This document shows positions 50,692 through 59,394 of a stretch of DNA of 64,000 nucleotides, one piece after another (the first letter of the stretch is position 1; each line of letters begins with the position of its first letter). The translations under genes were made by a program, and so were the position numbers. Origin of the DNA: JAADHX01 sp964569385 (lineage in GTDB: Bacteria > Actinomycetota > Acidimicrobiia > Acidimicrobiales > Poriferisodalaceae); the NCBI GenBank assembly GCA_964569385.1, contig CAZMUM010000006.1, positions 69,369-133,368 on the forward strand. The letters run 5' to 3'. Below the pieces are notes generated by a model that was not told where the DNA came from, did no database searches, and saw nothing but the letters and a program-made list of their open reading frames with translations.

Positions 50692-51642
50692 CTACGTCGC
50701 GGTCAATCGTTGTTTTCGAAAGCGGATTAGGTGGTCGACGGTGCTGAACCCAACCGACTCATAGCTTGCGATGGCTGCGGCGTTGTCGATTCCGGTTCTG
50801 ACTATGGCTTGTTCCATCCCGGCTCTCTGCATTTCGTTGAGGCCGCGGAGCAGTACAGCTTTTGCTAGCCCGCGACGTCGCGCCGACTTGCGAGACCCGA
50901 CTGGTTCGAATTCGCCGATTCGATTGGTGCGGTCGAAGTACACGTCGGCGAACGAGAGAATCGAACCGTCAGGGTCGACTGCAACCACATGGGGGAACGT
51001 GTCTGGTCTTCCGTAGCTGATCTGGTGGGGCAGCGAACGACTAATCCAGGCGACCGCTTCGGTGGTGGGCTGGCCTTCGCTGAACGCGTCGACCTGAGCC
51101 AAGGCCCTTTCGGTTACCTGAGCAGCATTCGTCTGGTCGAGGAGCCCCACTTCGATTCCTGGCGGCCAAGAAGCACGGTCCACTGGCCCATCTAGATCGC
51201 GGGTCATGAATACCTCAGATTCGCAATCCTCGACGTAGCCGAACTCATGCAGGAGTTCAATCTCTTCGGTCTTCGATAGGTAGCAGGCCGTAATCCAACT
51301 CTTGTGATTGGACAGAAGTTCGAACGCGGCGTCGGCTTGTTCAACGATGAATCTCGCCTGATCGCTCGAACGCCAGCCTGGGCTGATTTGGTAGAACCAC
51401 TCGCCAAGGCCTAGCCCGAGCCGCGACACTGCTTGTACTTCTCGCGCCGAGTCACGCCACAGCTGTACCAGCGGAGCGTGATGCATGAAGTCGAAGCAGT
51501 TCACGTAAGCGGACTTGAGCGAGGTTCCGAATGTCCATCTCGTGTCACCGTCGAACTGATTCTGCGACAAGAAGAACGAGTGAAGTTGATGTAGGTCGGG
51601 GTCGCCAACGAATGCCGAGCGAATCAGCGCGTCTGAACTCAC
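50692..51642 (-). CDS. GNAT-family acetyltransferase
   Basis: This 316-residue protein has a helical N-terminal half of unknown type. The C-terminal GNAT domain shows SFADVYFD, GEFEPVGSRKSARRRGLAKAVLLRGL (acetyl-CoA pyrophosphate loop) and NAAAIASYESVGF. The substrate is not known. The start is GTG 51642. The gene stands alone between a lipoprotein gene and a VOC-family gene. Confidence 0.82.
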   Translation of the reverse strand: MSSDALIRSAFVGDPDLHQLHSFFLSQNQFDGDTRWTFGTSLKSAYVNCFDFMHHAPLVQLWRDSAREVQAVSRLGLGLGEWFYQISPGWRSSDQARFIVEQADAAFELLSNHKSWITACYLSKTEEIELLHEFGYVEDCESEVFMTRDLDGPVDRASWPPGIEVGLLDQTNAAQVTERALAQVDAFSEGQPTTEAVAWISRSLPHQISYGRPDTFPHVVAVDPDGSILSFADVYFDRTNRIGEFEPVGSRKSARRRGLAKAVLLRGLNEMQRAGMEQAIVRTGIDNAAAIASYESVGFSTVDHLIRFRKQRLTAT

Positions 51643-51750
51643 CGCGGCGAGCGTACTGTTGGCGTTGACGCAGGTGGTTGATGTATGGGTGGGCGCAGGC
51701 CGAGTGGCAGTCGATCTCCGCTGGTTGCCCCGCTATTGGCCGAGGATTCA

Positions 51751-52422
51751 TCAGTGACTCGAGAAGACGCAGAACTCGTTTCCCTCTGGGTCGGCGAGAA
51801 CGTCCCAGCCGATCTCGGCATAGCGAGGGCGCAGCAGGGTTGCTCCTGCGTTGATTAGCGGCCTGATGTCTTCGGCGACGATGTCGATGTGGACGCGATT
51901 CTTGCTCGTCTTCGCGTCCGAGACCGGAGCGAACGACAGACTGTCGAATGGTGCGTTCGGTATCTGTTCTAAGCATGAGAATCCGCCCTTCTCAGTCGAT
52001 CGTTCACCACCAATCGCTGCTGCCCACCATCGTGAGAGTGTCTCGTGATCGGCGCAGTCGAACGCGACCTCATACAGCCGGTACATCGGTGGATCATCTC
52101 GAAGGAACAGACAGAACTCGCCGCCTTCAGGGTCGGCCATAACGACCCATGAAAACGATTGGTCATCGATAACTGTTGCGCCGATCGCCGTGAGGGCTTC
52201 GATCGATGTGCCATGTACGTCGAGATGAGTTCGGTGCTTGGTGGTCTTGGGCTCTGGCACCCGATTGATCCACACCGTGTGGGCTTTAGTCGGTCCAGTT
52301 AGGAACGCATCGCCGCCTGACTGATGGTGCAGTTCCATACCAAGTGCTGTCGACCAGAAGTCACCCAAAACCGATGCATCCTTGGCATCGAGACACAAAT
52401 CCTTGAACGTGGCGAGACTCAT
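51751..52422 (-). CDS. Two-domain VOC (glyoxalase-like) protein
   Basis: This 223-residue protein has two beta-alpha-beta3 VOC domains (residues 1-110 and 115-223), each closing with a WVVMADPEGGEFCLF / WDVLADPEGNEFCVF segment. These are common actinobacterial glyoxalase/dioxygenase-fold proteins without a known substrate. The start at 52422 (MSLATFKDLCLD) was chosen over upstream ATGs because it begins the first domain. Divergent from the acyl-CoA synthetase gene across 125 bp. Confidence 0.85.
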   Translation of the reverse strand: MSLATFKDLCLDAKDASVLGDFWSTALGMELHHQSGGDAFLTGPTKAHTVWINRVPEPKTTKHRTHLDVHGTSIEALTAIGATVIDDQSFSWVVMADPEGGEFCLFLRDDPPMYRLYEVAFDCADHETLSRWWAAAIGGERSTEKGGFSCLEQIPNAPFDSLSFAPVSDAKTSKNRVHIDIVAEDIRPLINAGATLLRPRYAEIGWDVLADPEGNEFCVFSSH

Positions 52423-52547
52423 GCCTGCAGCGTACTCGGGGGCCAATTTGATACGGCCACCGGCCCATGTGGGCGGGATTGCGGCGTCAGCCAAGAGACA
52501 TTCGGTGGCTACTTCGAGTATGAATTGGGCGAAGGAAGAGGGGCAAT

Positions 52548-54137
52548 ATGTCAGCAGCAGTTTCCACAATGTCGAGGCCCGTTGGGCATGGCGCGGTTCG
52601 GGCCTATGACTGGATTGGGCATCACGTGGCCCAGCGTTCAGGAGCCGAGGCTATCCGCGACCTCGGAACGGGTCGTACGTTCACCTATGGTGACCTCGAC
52701 CGTCGCATCGATTCAATCGGTGCCTATATGACGTCTCTCGGCATCGGCCGAGGCGATCGCGTAGCGGTGCTCGCTCACAACGGCGTCGAGTACTTCGACA
52801 TTCAGTTCGCGTGTGCCCGCACCGGTGCCATATGTGTGTTGCTCAACTGGCGGCTCACTGTGTCGGAGCTCGACTTCATTCTGAATGACAGCTCTCCTGC
52901 TTTGTTGGTACACGACGCCGAGTTCAGCGACGCGGCTCGTGAGCTTCAGACCAGGTGTTCGATCGCCACGCTGATCGAGATCGACGGTGGTAACCCCAGT
53001 AGCGCATACGAACAAGCAATATCTGAGTTCGATGGTCAGCCTTGTGAACGGGTCGAACTGACGCACGACGACGTCATCACGATCATGTACACGTCGGGCA
53101 CTACTGGCCTGCCGAAGGGCGCCATGATCACCCATGGCATGAACTTCTGGAATGCGGTAAATCTCGGAATCCCGTCAGGCCTCTCGCCAGACAGCGTCCA
53201 TCTAAACGTCCTCCCGCTGTTCCACACCGCAGGGATGAACTGTTACAGCAACCCGGTTCTCCATGCTGGTGGAACCGTTGTCATCTTGAAGACATTCGAC
53301 CCAGCCGAGACCCTCGCTGCCCTTGGCGACGAGGCGCTAGGAATCACGCACTTCTTTGGAGTTCCTGCGCCGTATCAGTTCATGATGCAGCACCCGGACT
53401 TTGCGACCACAGATCTGTCGCGACTTCAAATTGCTGGAGTTGGTGGCGCTCCGTGTGCGCTCACAATCATGGAGGCGTGGACTGAGCGTGGCGTTCCGTT
53501 GTTGCAGGGGTTCGGGATGACCGAGACGAGCCCTGCGGCCATCTTCCTCGACTCTGGGGAGGCGTTACGTAAGGTCGGATCAGTTGGCAAGGCGCTTCTG
53601 CACACCGAGGCCCGCATCGTCAATGAAGACGGAGGCGACTGTGGCCTCGACGAGATCGGTGAGTTGTGGGTTGCCGGGCCACATATCACCCCCGGCTACT
53701 GGAATCGGCCAGAAGCAACAGCCGACGCGTTCGAGGGCCGGTGGCTCAAGACCGGAGATGCAGCACGCACCGACGATGAAGGTTTCGTGTACATCGTCGA
53801 TCGCTGGAAGGACATGTACATCTCAGGTGGAGAGAACGTGTATCCCGCCGAGGTTGAGAATGTGTTGTACCAACTGCCGGCTGTGGCCGAGGCCGCGGTC
53901 ATCGGTATCCCGAGTGATCGGTGGGGCGAGGTCGGTCTGGCGGTACTTGCTCTGAACCCTGACTCCTCAATCGACCGAACGACGGTGATCGAGCATTGCG
54001 CCGGTCAGCTAGCGAAGTTTAAGGTTCCAAGCGACATCACCATTGTCGACGCCCTTCCCAGAAACGCCACTGGCAAGGTGCTCAAACGCGAGCTACGCAC
54101 ACAATTCGTCGGCTCAGACGCGCCGAAGATCTCCTGA
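52548..54137 (+). CDS. Acyl-CoA synthetase, ANL superfamily (FadD-like)
   Basis: This 529-residue AMP-forming ligase has P-loop YTSGTTGLPKGAM (about 180), GFGMTETSP (about 322), hinge YIVDRWKDMYISGGENVYPAEVE and the C-terminal catalytic lysine in PRNATGKVLKRELR. Family members activate fatty or other carboxylic acids as CoA thioesters. The start ATG 52548 has GGAAGAGGGG upstream. It overlaps the convergent TetR gene by 24 bp. With the LLM, P450 and thiolase-like genes nearby, lipid or terpenoid catabolism is possible, but the acyl group is not determined. Confidence 0.9.
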   Translation: MSAAVSTMSRPVGHGAVRAYDWIGHHVAQRSGAEAIRDLGTGRTFTYGDLDRRIDSIGAYMTSLGIGRGDRVAVLAHNGVEYFDIQFACARTGAICVLLNWRLTVSELDFILNDSSPALLVHDAEFSDAARELQTRCSIATLIEIDGGNPSSAYEQAISEFDGQPCERVELTHDDVITIMYTSGTTGLPKGAMITHGMNFWNAVNLGIPSGLSPDSVHLNVLPLFHTAGMNCYSNPVLHAGGTVVILKTFDPAETLAALGDEALGITHFFGVPAPYQFMMQHPDFATTDLSRLQIAGVGGAPCALTIMEAWTERGVPLLQGFGMTETSPAAIFLDSGEALRKVGSVGKALLHTEARIVNEDGGDCGLDEIGELWVAGPHITPGYWNRPEATADAFEGRWLKTGDAARTDDEGFVYIVDRWKDMYISGGENVYPAEVENVLYQLPAVAEAAVIGIPSDRWGEVGLAVLALNPDSSIDRTTVIEHCAGQLAKFKVPSDITIVDALPRNATGKVLKRELRTQFVGSDAPKIS

Positions 54138-54731
54138 AACAGAGAGGTCGGCTGCGATGGCGGCGGCAACGGCTTCGGCAAGTGTTCTCAGGCGACGGCG
54201 GTAGACCGATAGAGATGGGTTGCCGGTCATGAAACCCATTGGCGCGGTTTCGAGTAGCTCGCGCCACGGCGCCACCGATTCGGGGTCTGTCCCCGTCGTC
54301 GCCGCGAGGTAGGCGCCGAGCACTGTTTCGACCCGCTCCTTTGCCGTGGCGGCGATGTCGGTGGCGTGTTGGGCCTTGAAGCTAAGCAGTTCATCTCCAA
54401 GCGCGGCCGACAGGACCAATTCCTTCAGATCTCCGTGGTAACGCTGGAGGAAGCCGTCGATCTGGTCGACCAATCGGCCCGGCCGGTCCAACTCGACTTG
54501 GGCCGCATCCAGAGCCGTCGAGAACGCATCACCCAGAGCCGATCTGAAGATGTCCTCTTTGTTCTCGAAGTACTGATACAGAGCAGGGCGCGACATGCCC
54601 GCTCGGTCGGCAATATTGGCCATCGAAGTGGCGGCAAAGCCATTCTCGGCGAACACCGCGATGCCGGCCGCTTGGATGGTGGCCCGCCGGTCCTCGGCGA
54701 CTGCAGTGGTGGTCGCCTCAGGTCGTTGCAT
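54114..54731 (-). CDS. TetR-family transcriptional regulator
   Basis: This 205-residue protein has the N-terminal HTH AIAVFAENGFAATSMANIADRAGMSRPALYQYFENKEDIF and a helical ligand-binding C-terminus. Start 54731 (MQRPEATT) is used; ATG 54770 would put the operator inside the coding sequence. It is divergent from the LLM oxidoreductase gene at 54831 across a 99-bp region with two related inverted repeats, the probable operators. Its 3' end overlaps the acyl-CoA synthetase gene. Confidence 0.87.
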   Translation of the reverse strand: MQRPEATTTAVAEDRRATIQAAGIAVFAENGFAATSMANIADRAGMSRPALYQYFENKEDIFRSALGDAFSTALDAAQVELDRPGRLVDQIDGFLQRYHGDLKELVLSAALGDELLSFKAQHATDIAATAKERVETVLGAYLAATTGTDPESVAPWRELLETAPMGFMTGNPSLSVYRRRLRTLAEAVAAAIAADLSVSGDLRRV

Positions 54732-54737
54732 ATCCTC

Positions 54738-54801
54738 AATGTTGACACATTGGGCCAGATCTGTCAGCATTCGGCCGCTGACATTATCTAACTAGAATGT
54801 C
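54738..54801. promoter_or_regulatory. Two related inverted repeats between TetR and LLM genes
   Basis: AATGTTGACACATT (54738-54751; arms AATGT/ACATT) lies seven bases from the TetR start, and GACATT-N10-AATGTC (54780-54801) lies 29 bases before the LLM gene start. Both contain ACATT/AATGT half-sites. They would suit one TetR dimer each and control both genes. Confidence 0.5.
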
Positions 54802-54830
54802 AGTCCCGCATGCGGCGAAAAGGACATCCA

Positions 54831-55802
54831 ATGACGCGACTCGGTTATCAGATCCCCAACTTCACCTATCCAGACACCGCACCAGACGAGATCTTCGCCA
54901 AGGTGGTGGCCCAGGCTGTCGCAGCCGAAGACGCCGGGTTCGATCGGGTGTTCGTAATGGACCACTTCTACCAACTGCCTCAGCTAGGCGCGCCCGAAGA
55001 GCCCATGTTCGAGTGCTACACAGTTCTTTCCGCGCTGGCTCAGCACACCAGCAAGGTGCGCCTCTCGGCCCTGGTCACCGGCAACACCTATCGACATCCG
55101 ACGCTGTTGGCCAAGACCATAACCGCGCTCGACCACGTGTCGGGCGGGCGGGCGACACTGGGTATCGGGGCCGGTTGGTACGAGGCCGAGCACCAGTCGC
55201 TTGGGTACGAGTTCGGGACGTTCGCCGACCGCTTCGAGCGGTTGGAGGAGGCGCTCCAGATCATCATCCCGATGCTTCGCGGCGAGCAGCCCACCCTGGA
55301 CGGACAGCGTTACCAGGTGAAAGAGGCCGTCAACTCGCCCGCGCCGCTATCTCGGATACCGGTCATGATCGGCGGCAGCGGCGAGAAGAAAACTCTGCGC
55401 ATGGTGGCCCAGTACGCCGATGAGTCGAATCTGCTCACCGACCCCATCGAGGAAATTCCACGCAAGCTCGATGCCCTCGCCGGGCACTGTGATCGTCTGG
55501 GGCGCGACCGTTCAGAGATTGTGGTCACCAGGCAGACACCTTGTGCAATCGCGCCGACCATGGAGCAGGCCCAGGCCGACGTCGACGCGTTTGTGGCGGC
55601 AAAAGGGTGGGGCCCCGAGATGGCGGAGTTGGTCAAAGGTTTCGTTGTTTACGGCGACCCCGACACCGTTGGCGAGGAATTGGCCAAGGTGATGGCCACC
55701 GGCGTTGATGGGTTGACTCTCAGCCTGGCTGGCAACGGACATATCCCCGATCGAGTCAGCCTGCTCGGCGAGGTCGCCCTGAAGGCGATGGGTGGGGGCT
55801 GA
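54831..55802 (+). CDS. LLM-class F420-dependent oxidoreductase
   Basis: This 323-residue TIM-barrel enzyme has YQIPNFTYPDT, FDRVFVMDHFYQLPQLG, RLSALVTGNTYRHPTLLAKT, GIGAGWYEAEHQSLGYEFG and IPVMIGGSGEKKTLRMVAQYAD, typical of F420-dependent LLM proteins. The substrate is unknown. ATG 54831 has AAAAGGA seven bases before it. The divergent TetR gene probably regulates it. Unlike the LLM gene at 47072-48073 this one has the full family length. Confidence 0.87.
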   Translation: MTRLGYQIPNFTYPDTAPDEIFAKVVAQAVAAEDAGFDRVFVMDHFYQLPQLGAPEEPMFECYTVLSALAQHTSKVRLSALVTGNTYRHPTLLAKTITALDHVSGGRATLGIGAGWYEAEHQSLGYEFGTFADRFERLEEALQIIIPMLRGEQPTLDGQRYQVKEAVNSPAPLSRIPVMIGGSGEKKTLRMVAQYADESNLLTDPIEEIPRKLDALAGHCDRLGRDRSEIVVTRQTPCAIAPTMEQAQADVDAFVAAKGWGPEMAELVKGFVVYGDPDTVGEELAKVMATGVDGLTLSLAGNGHIPDRVSLLGEVALKAMGGG

Positions 55803-55894
55803 AGCCGCCGTCGTGGGAGCCGTCGCCGATCTGTCAGCGGGAGGCGGACCCGGTGAAAGCTGTTGCATATCTAAGACTGGATCTACCCGGGTCC

Positions 55895-55929
55895 TTGACA
55901 AAGTCCAGAACTAGACTCATAGTGTGGTT
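55895..55929 (+). promoter_or_regulatory. Sigma-70-type promoter of furA-katG, apparently leaderless
   Basis: TTGACA (55895-55900), a 17-base spacer and CATAGT (55918-55923) make a good -35/-10 pair. The start point predicted 6-7 bases later falls on GTG 55930, so the furA mRNA is probably leaderless. AGTC-N8-GACT (55902-55917) is an inverted repeat inside the spacer and a candidate FurA operator. Confidence 0.55.
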
Positions 55930-56424
55930 GTGCCTGTCCAATCGGCTGAGTTTCTTCGCCAACATGGGTTGCGTGTTACCCCCCAGCGGTCCGCCGTTTT
56001 GCGGGCGGTCACGGGCCGATCTCATGTCACGGCCGACGAGGTTGCCGAGATTGTGGTAGCCGAGATCGGCACCATATCGCGCCAGACCGTGTACGACGCT
56101 CTCGGGTTCCTGGTCGACAACGGCCTCCTCCGGCGGATTCAGCCGGCCGGATCGCCGGCCCGTTACGAGGGCCGGGTTGGCGATAACCACCACCATCTCA
56201 TTTGTCGTGGTTGTGGCCAAATGGTCGACGTCGACTGCGCAGTCGGGACCACGCCATGTCTAACCGCCGCCGACAACTCCGGGTTCGAAATTGATGAGGC
56301 CGAGGTGATCTATTGGGGTCGTTGTCCTGAGTGTCTGGTCAAGACCGGGCCCGAGCCCGCAGCGGGCGCTAGTGTCAAAAAGCCTGAAATCAACCAAGTT
56401 TCTGAGAGCAAACAGGGAGAATAG
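55930..56424 (+). CDS. furA: Fur-family regulator (FurA)
   Basis: This 164-residue Fur-type repressor has winged HTH RQHGLRVTPQRSAVLRAVTGRSHVTADEVAEI and SRQTVYDALGFL, metal ligands in NHHHLICRGCGQ, and CPEC at the C-terminus. It lies directly upstream of katG (two bases between genes), the arrangement in mycobacteria and streptomycetes where FurA represses both in response to iron and peroxide. GTG 55930 is preferred because the promoter predicts transcription from there; GTG 55924 is possible. Confidence 0.9.
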   Translation: MPVQSAEFLRQHGLRVTPQRSAVLRAVTGRSHVTADEVAEIVVAEIGTISRQTVYDALGFLVDNGLLRRIQPAGSPARYEGRVGDNHHHLICRGCGQMVDVDCAVGTTPCLTAADNSGFEIDEAEVIYWGRCPECLVKTGPEPAAGASVKKPEINQVSESKQGE

Positions 56425-56426
56425 AC

Positions 56427-58622
56427 GTGTCAGACAACGAGAACAGGTGCCCGGTGATGGGTCAGTCGCAGATGGCGACCGCGGGCTCAGCCAACCAGCA
56501 CTGGTGGCCAAATCAGCTGAACGTGAACGTTCTCCGCCAGAACTCTCCCCAGTCCGACCCGATGGGCGAGGACTTCAACTACGCCGACGCGTTCAACAGC
56601 CTCGATCTAGACGCACTGAGACGCGATCTCGTGGCGATCATGACCGACTCAAAAGATTGGTGGCCTGCCGACTACGGCCACTACGGTCCGTTCTTTGTGC
56701 GTATGACGTGGCACAGCGCGGGCACATACCGCATCCAGGATGGGCGAGGAGGAGGGGCATCGGGCACCCAACGTTTTGCTCCCCTTAACAGCTGGCCCGA
56801 CAACGTAAACCTCGACAAAGCCCGTCGTTTGTTGTGGCCAGTCAAGCAGAAGTACGGCCGCAAGATTTCGTGGGCCGATCTCATGATTCTCGCTGGCAAC
56901 TGCGCCATTGAGTCAATGGGTTTCCCAACGCTCGATTTCGCGGGAGGACGCGAGGATGTCTGGGAACCAGAAGAGGACATCTACTGGGGTTCTGAGGGCA
57001 CCTGGCTCGACGACGAGCGTTACACCGGCGAAAGAGACCTCGAGAACCCACTTGGTGCTGTTCAGATGGGTCTAATTTACGTGAACCCGCAGGGCCCCAA
57101 CGCCAACGGCGACCCGCTCTCGGCGGCCGTGGATATTCGCGAGACATTTGCTCGCATGGCCATGGACGATGAAGAAACGGTTGCCCTCATAGCGGGTGGG
57201 CACACCTTTGGAAAGGCCCACGGTGCGGCCGACCCCGACAAGTACAGCGGTCCCGAACCCGAGGCCGCGAGCCTCGAAGAGCAGGGGTTCGGCTGGACGA
57301 GCCGCTTCGGCAGCGGTGCCGGTGTCCACACGATCAGCAGCGGGCTCGAAGGTGCCTGGACAACCGAACCCGCCAAATGGGACAACAACTTTTTCGACAA
57401 CCTCTTTGGTTACGAGTGGGAGCAGACGACCAGTCCAGCCGGAGCGCTCCAGTGGACGACAAAGGACGCTGCGGCCCAGGGCACTGTTCCTGACGCTCAC
57501 GACGCATCGATTGCTCATGCGCCGATGATGCTCACCACCGACCTTTCGTTGCGGATGGATCCGATCTATGAGCCGATCTCCAGGCGGTTTCACGAGAACC
57601 CCGCCGAGTTCGAGGCTGCATTCGCCAAAGCTTGGTACAAACTGACTCACCGCGACATGGGCCCCCGTTCGCGCTGTTTGGGTTCGTTGGTTCCCGACGA
57701 GACGCAGATCTGGCAGGATCCGATCCCCGACGTCAGTCACGACCTGGTCAACGATGACGACGTCGCCGCTCTCAAGGCCAAAATCCTCGACTCGGGGTTG
57801 TCGGTTTCGCAGCTTGTCTCGACCGCTTGGGCATCAGCGGCGACCTATCGCGGCACCGACAAGCGTGGTGGCGCCAACGGAGCCCGCATCAGCCTCGCCC
57901 CGCAGAAAGACTGGGAGGCCAACAACCCGGCCGGTCTTGGCGATGTGTTGTCGACTCTGAGCCAGGTTCAGGCCGACTTCAACGGTTCACAGTCGGGAAC
58001 GAAGATGGTTTCGCTGGCCGATCTGATCGTCCTTGGCGGTTGCGCCGGTGTCGAGCAGGGCGCCAAGAATGCCGGACATGATGTCACTGTTCCGTTCACT
58101 CCTGGCCGTGGCGATGCCATCCAGGACCAAACCGACGTCGAGTCATTTGCGGTGCTTGAGCCAACTGCCGATGGGTTCCGCAACTACCAGGCCGAGGGCG
58201 ACAAACGTCAGGCCGAAGAGCTGCTGATCGACCGAGCCAGCCTGATGACCCTGACGGCTCCCGAAATGACGGTGCTTGTGGGTGGCATGCGAGCCTTGGA
58301 CGCAAACTCGGGCCAGTCAGCGCTAGGTGTTCTGACCGACCGCCCCGGTTCGTTGACCCAGGACTTCTTCGTAAACCTGCTCGACATGGGCACCGAGTGG
58401 AAGGCTTCGGCTACGTCGGAAAACGTTTACGAGGGCCTCGACCGCAATACTGGCGAGACAAAGTGGAGTGCATCGGCTGTCGACCTGGTCTTTGGCTCAA
58501 ACTCACAGCTTCGAGCCGTGGCCGAGGTGTACGCATCTGACGACGCCAAGAACGCGTTCGTGTCTGACTTTGTGGCCGCATGGGACAAGGTCATGAACCT
58601 CGATCGGTTCGACCTGGCCTAA
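56427..58622 (+). CDS. katG: Catalase-peroxidase KatG
   Basis: This 731-residue bifunctional haem enzyme degrades hydrogen peroxide. Distal site Arg92, Trp95 and His96 are in RMTWHSAGTYR, proximal His259 in GGHTFGKAHG. Trp95, Tyr218 (GLIYVNPQGPN) and Met244 (FARMAM) have the spacing needed for the covalent Met-Tyr-Trp adduct that gives catalase activity. The C-terminal repeat domain is complete. Start GTG 56427 has GGGAGA upstream. Cotranscribed with furA. Confidence 0.97.
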   Translation: MSDNENRCPVMGQSQMATAGSANQHWWPNQLNVNVLRQNSPQSDPMGEDFNYADAFNSLDLDALRRDLVAIMTDSKDWWPADYGHYGPFFVRMTWHSAGTYRIQDGRGGGASGTQRFAPLNSWPDNVNLDKARRLLWPVKQKYGRKISWADLMILAGNCAIESMGFPTLDFAGGREDVWEPEEDIYWGSEGTWLDDERYTGERDLENPLGAVQMGLIYVNPQGPNANGDPLSAAVDIRETFARMAMDDEETVALIAGGHTFGKAHGAADPDKYSGPEPEAASLEEQGFGWTSRFGSGAGVHTISSGLEGAWTTEPAKWDNNFFDNLFGYEWEQTTSPAGALQWTTKDAAAQGTVPDAHDASIAHAPMMLTTDLSLRMDPIYEPISRRFHENPAEFEAAFAKAWYKLTHRDMGPRSRCLGSLVPDETQIWQDPIPDVSHDLVNDDDVAALKAKILDSGLSVSQLVSTAWASAATYRGTDKRGGANGARISLAPQKDWEANNPAGLGDVLSTLSQVQADFNGSQSGTKMVSLADLIVLGGCAGVEQGAKNAGHDVTVPFTPGRGDAIQDQTDVESFAVLEPTADGFRNYQAEGDKRQAEELLIDRASLMTLTAPEMTVLVGGMRALDANSGQSALGVLTDRPGSLTQDFFVNLLDMGTEWKASATSENVYEGLDRNTGETKWSASAVDLVFGSNSQLRAVAEVYASDDAKNAFVSDFVAAWDKVMNLDRFDLA

Positions 58623-58674
58623 GCACAACAACGGAGTGGCGTGGGCGCCATCGACCGTGCCCGCTGGTGTCGGT

Positions 58675-59073
58675 TTAGGTCCCGATGGTTCGGAGCGCGG
58701 TGTGTTGGGTGATGTGCTCATAGTCGCGGTCGCGGTGGAGGACTGGAACGTCTAGCCGAATGGCGACAGCTGCGATGAGCACATCACCCTGTGAGCGAAT
58801 TGTCACTCCTCTCCATCGGAGTTCACGGTAGATCGATGCGGCGTCAAGCCAATCAAGCTTGGGAAATAGCGCTTCGACCTGCTGAGCGTCTAGCAGTCGT
58901 TGTGTTTGAGCAACGGCGTCGGCGCGGGCTCCGGACATGACTTCCAACAGAATTGGGTCGACAACGATGACCTCCCGATCTGAGAGAGCCTGGCGCATGC
59001 GCCGGCCCTGTGGGGATCCCGATCCCTTTAGGAACTCGATCCAGACCGAAGTGTCAGCTATCAGCATTGCCAT
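58675..59073 (-). CDS. VapC-family PIN-domain toxin
   Basis: This 132-residue PIN ribonuclease has LIADTSVWIEFLKG, DPILLEVMSGARA, RSQGDVLIAAVAIRLDVPVLHRDRDY, with the conserved acidic residues. It overlaps the antitoxin gene by 20 bp. It converges with katG 52 bp away. Confidence 0.92.
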   Translation of the reverse strand: MAMLIADTSVWIEFLKGSGSPQGRRMRQALSDREVIVVDPILLEVMSGARADAVAQTQRLLDAQQVEALFPKLDWLDAASIYRELRWRGVTIRSQGDVLIAAVAIRLDVPVLHRDRDYEHITQHTALRTIGT

Positions 59074-59284
59074 CTGAATCGGTGAACCGGTCGGAGCGCA
59101 TGGCGTCGAGATCGCCGTCCCATCCGATGCCCTCCATCTCCAGTTGCTCCTCGACGTTCATAGGTCCGCCGCCGAGGAGGCGTTCCAATGCCAGGTTGAC
59201 CACCATCCGCTTTGTGCGTATTCCGAAGGCCCGCATAGCGCGCTCAACGAGTTCATCGTCGAGATCTATGTTGGTACGAGTCAT
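59054..59284 (-). CDS. VapB-type antitoxin
   Basis: This 76-residue protein has MTRTNIDLDDELVERAMRAF and RTKRMVVNLALERLL, the ribbon-helix-helix-like pattern of VapB antitoxins (COG5450 type), with an acidic C-terminal tail that would wrap the toxin. ATG 59284 was chosen. Two direct repeats TACACC (59285-59290, 59295-59300) immediately precede the start and could be part of an operator. Confidence 0.88.
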   Translation of the reverse strand: MTRTNIDLDDELVERAMRAFGIRTKRMVVNLALERLLGGGPMNVEEQLEMEGIGWDGDLDAMRSDRFTDSDGNADS

Positions 59285-59394
59285 TACACCATCGTACACC
59301 TTGATGTGCCAAAACTGAATGTCGGCATCGGCTGTTGATTTCTCATCGATATTCGATTGAGTGCGACTCGCCTCGTCGGGTACGTTCGACGGCT

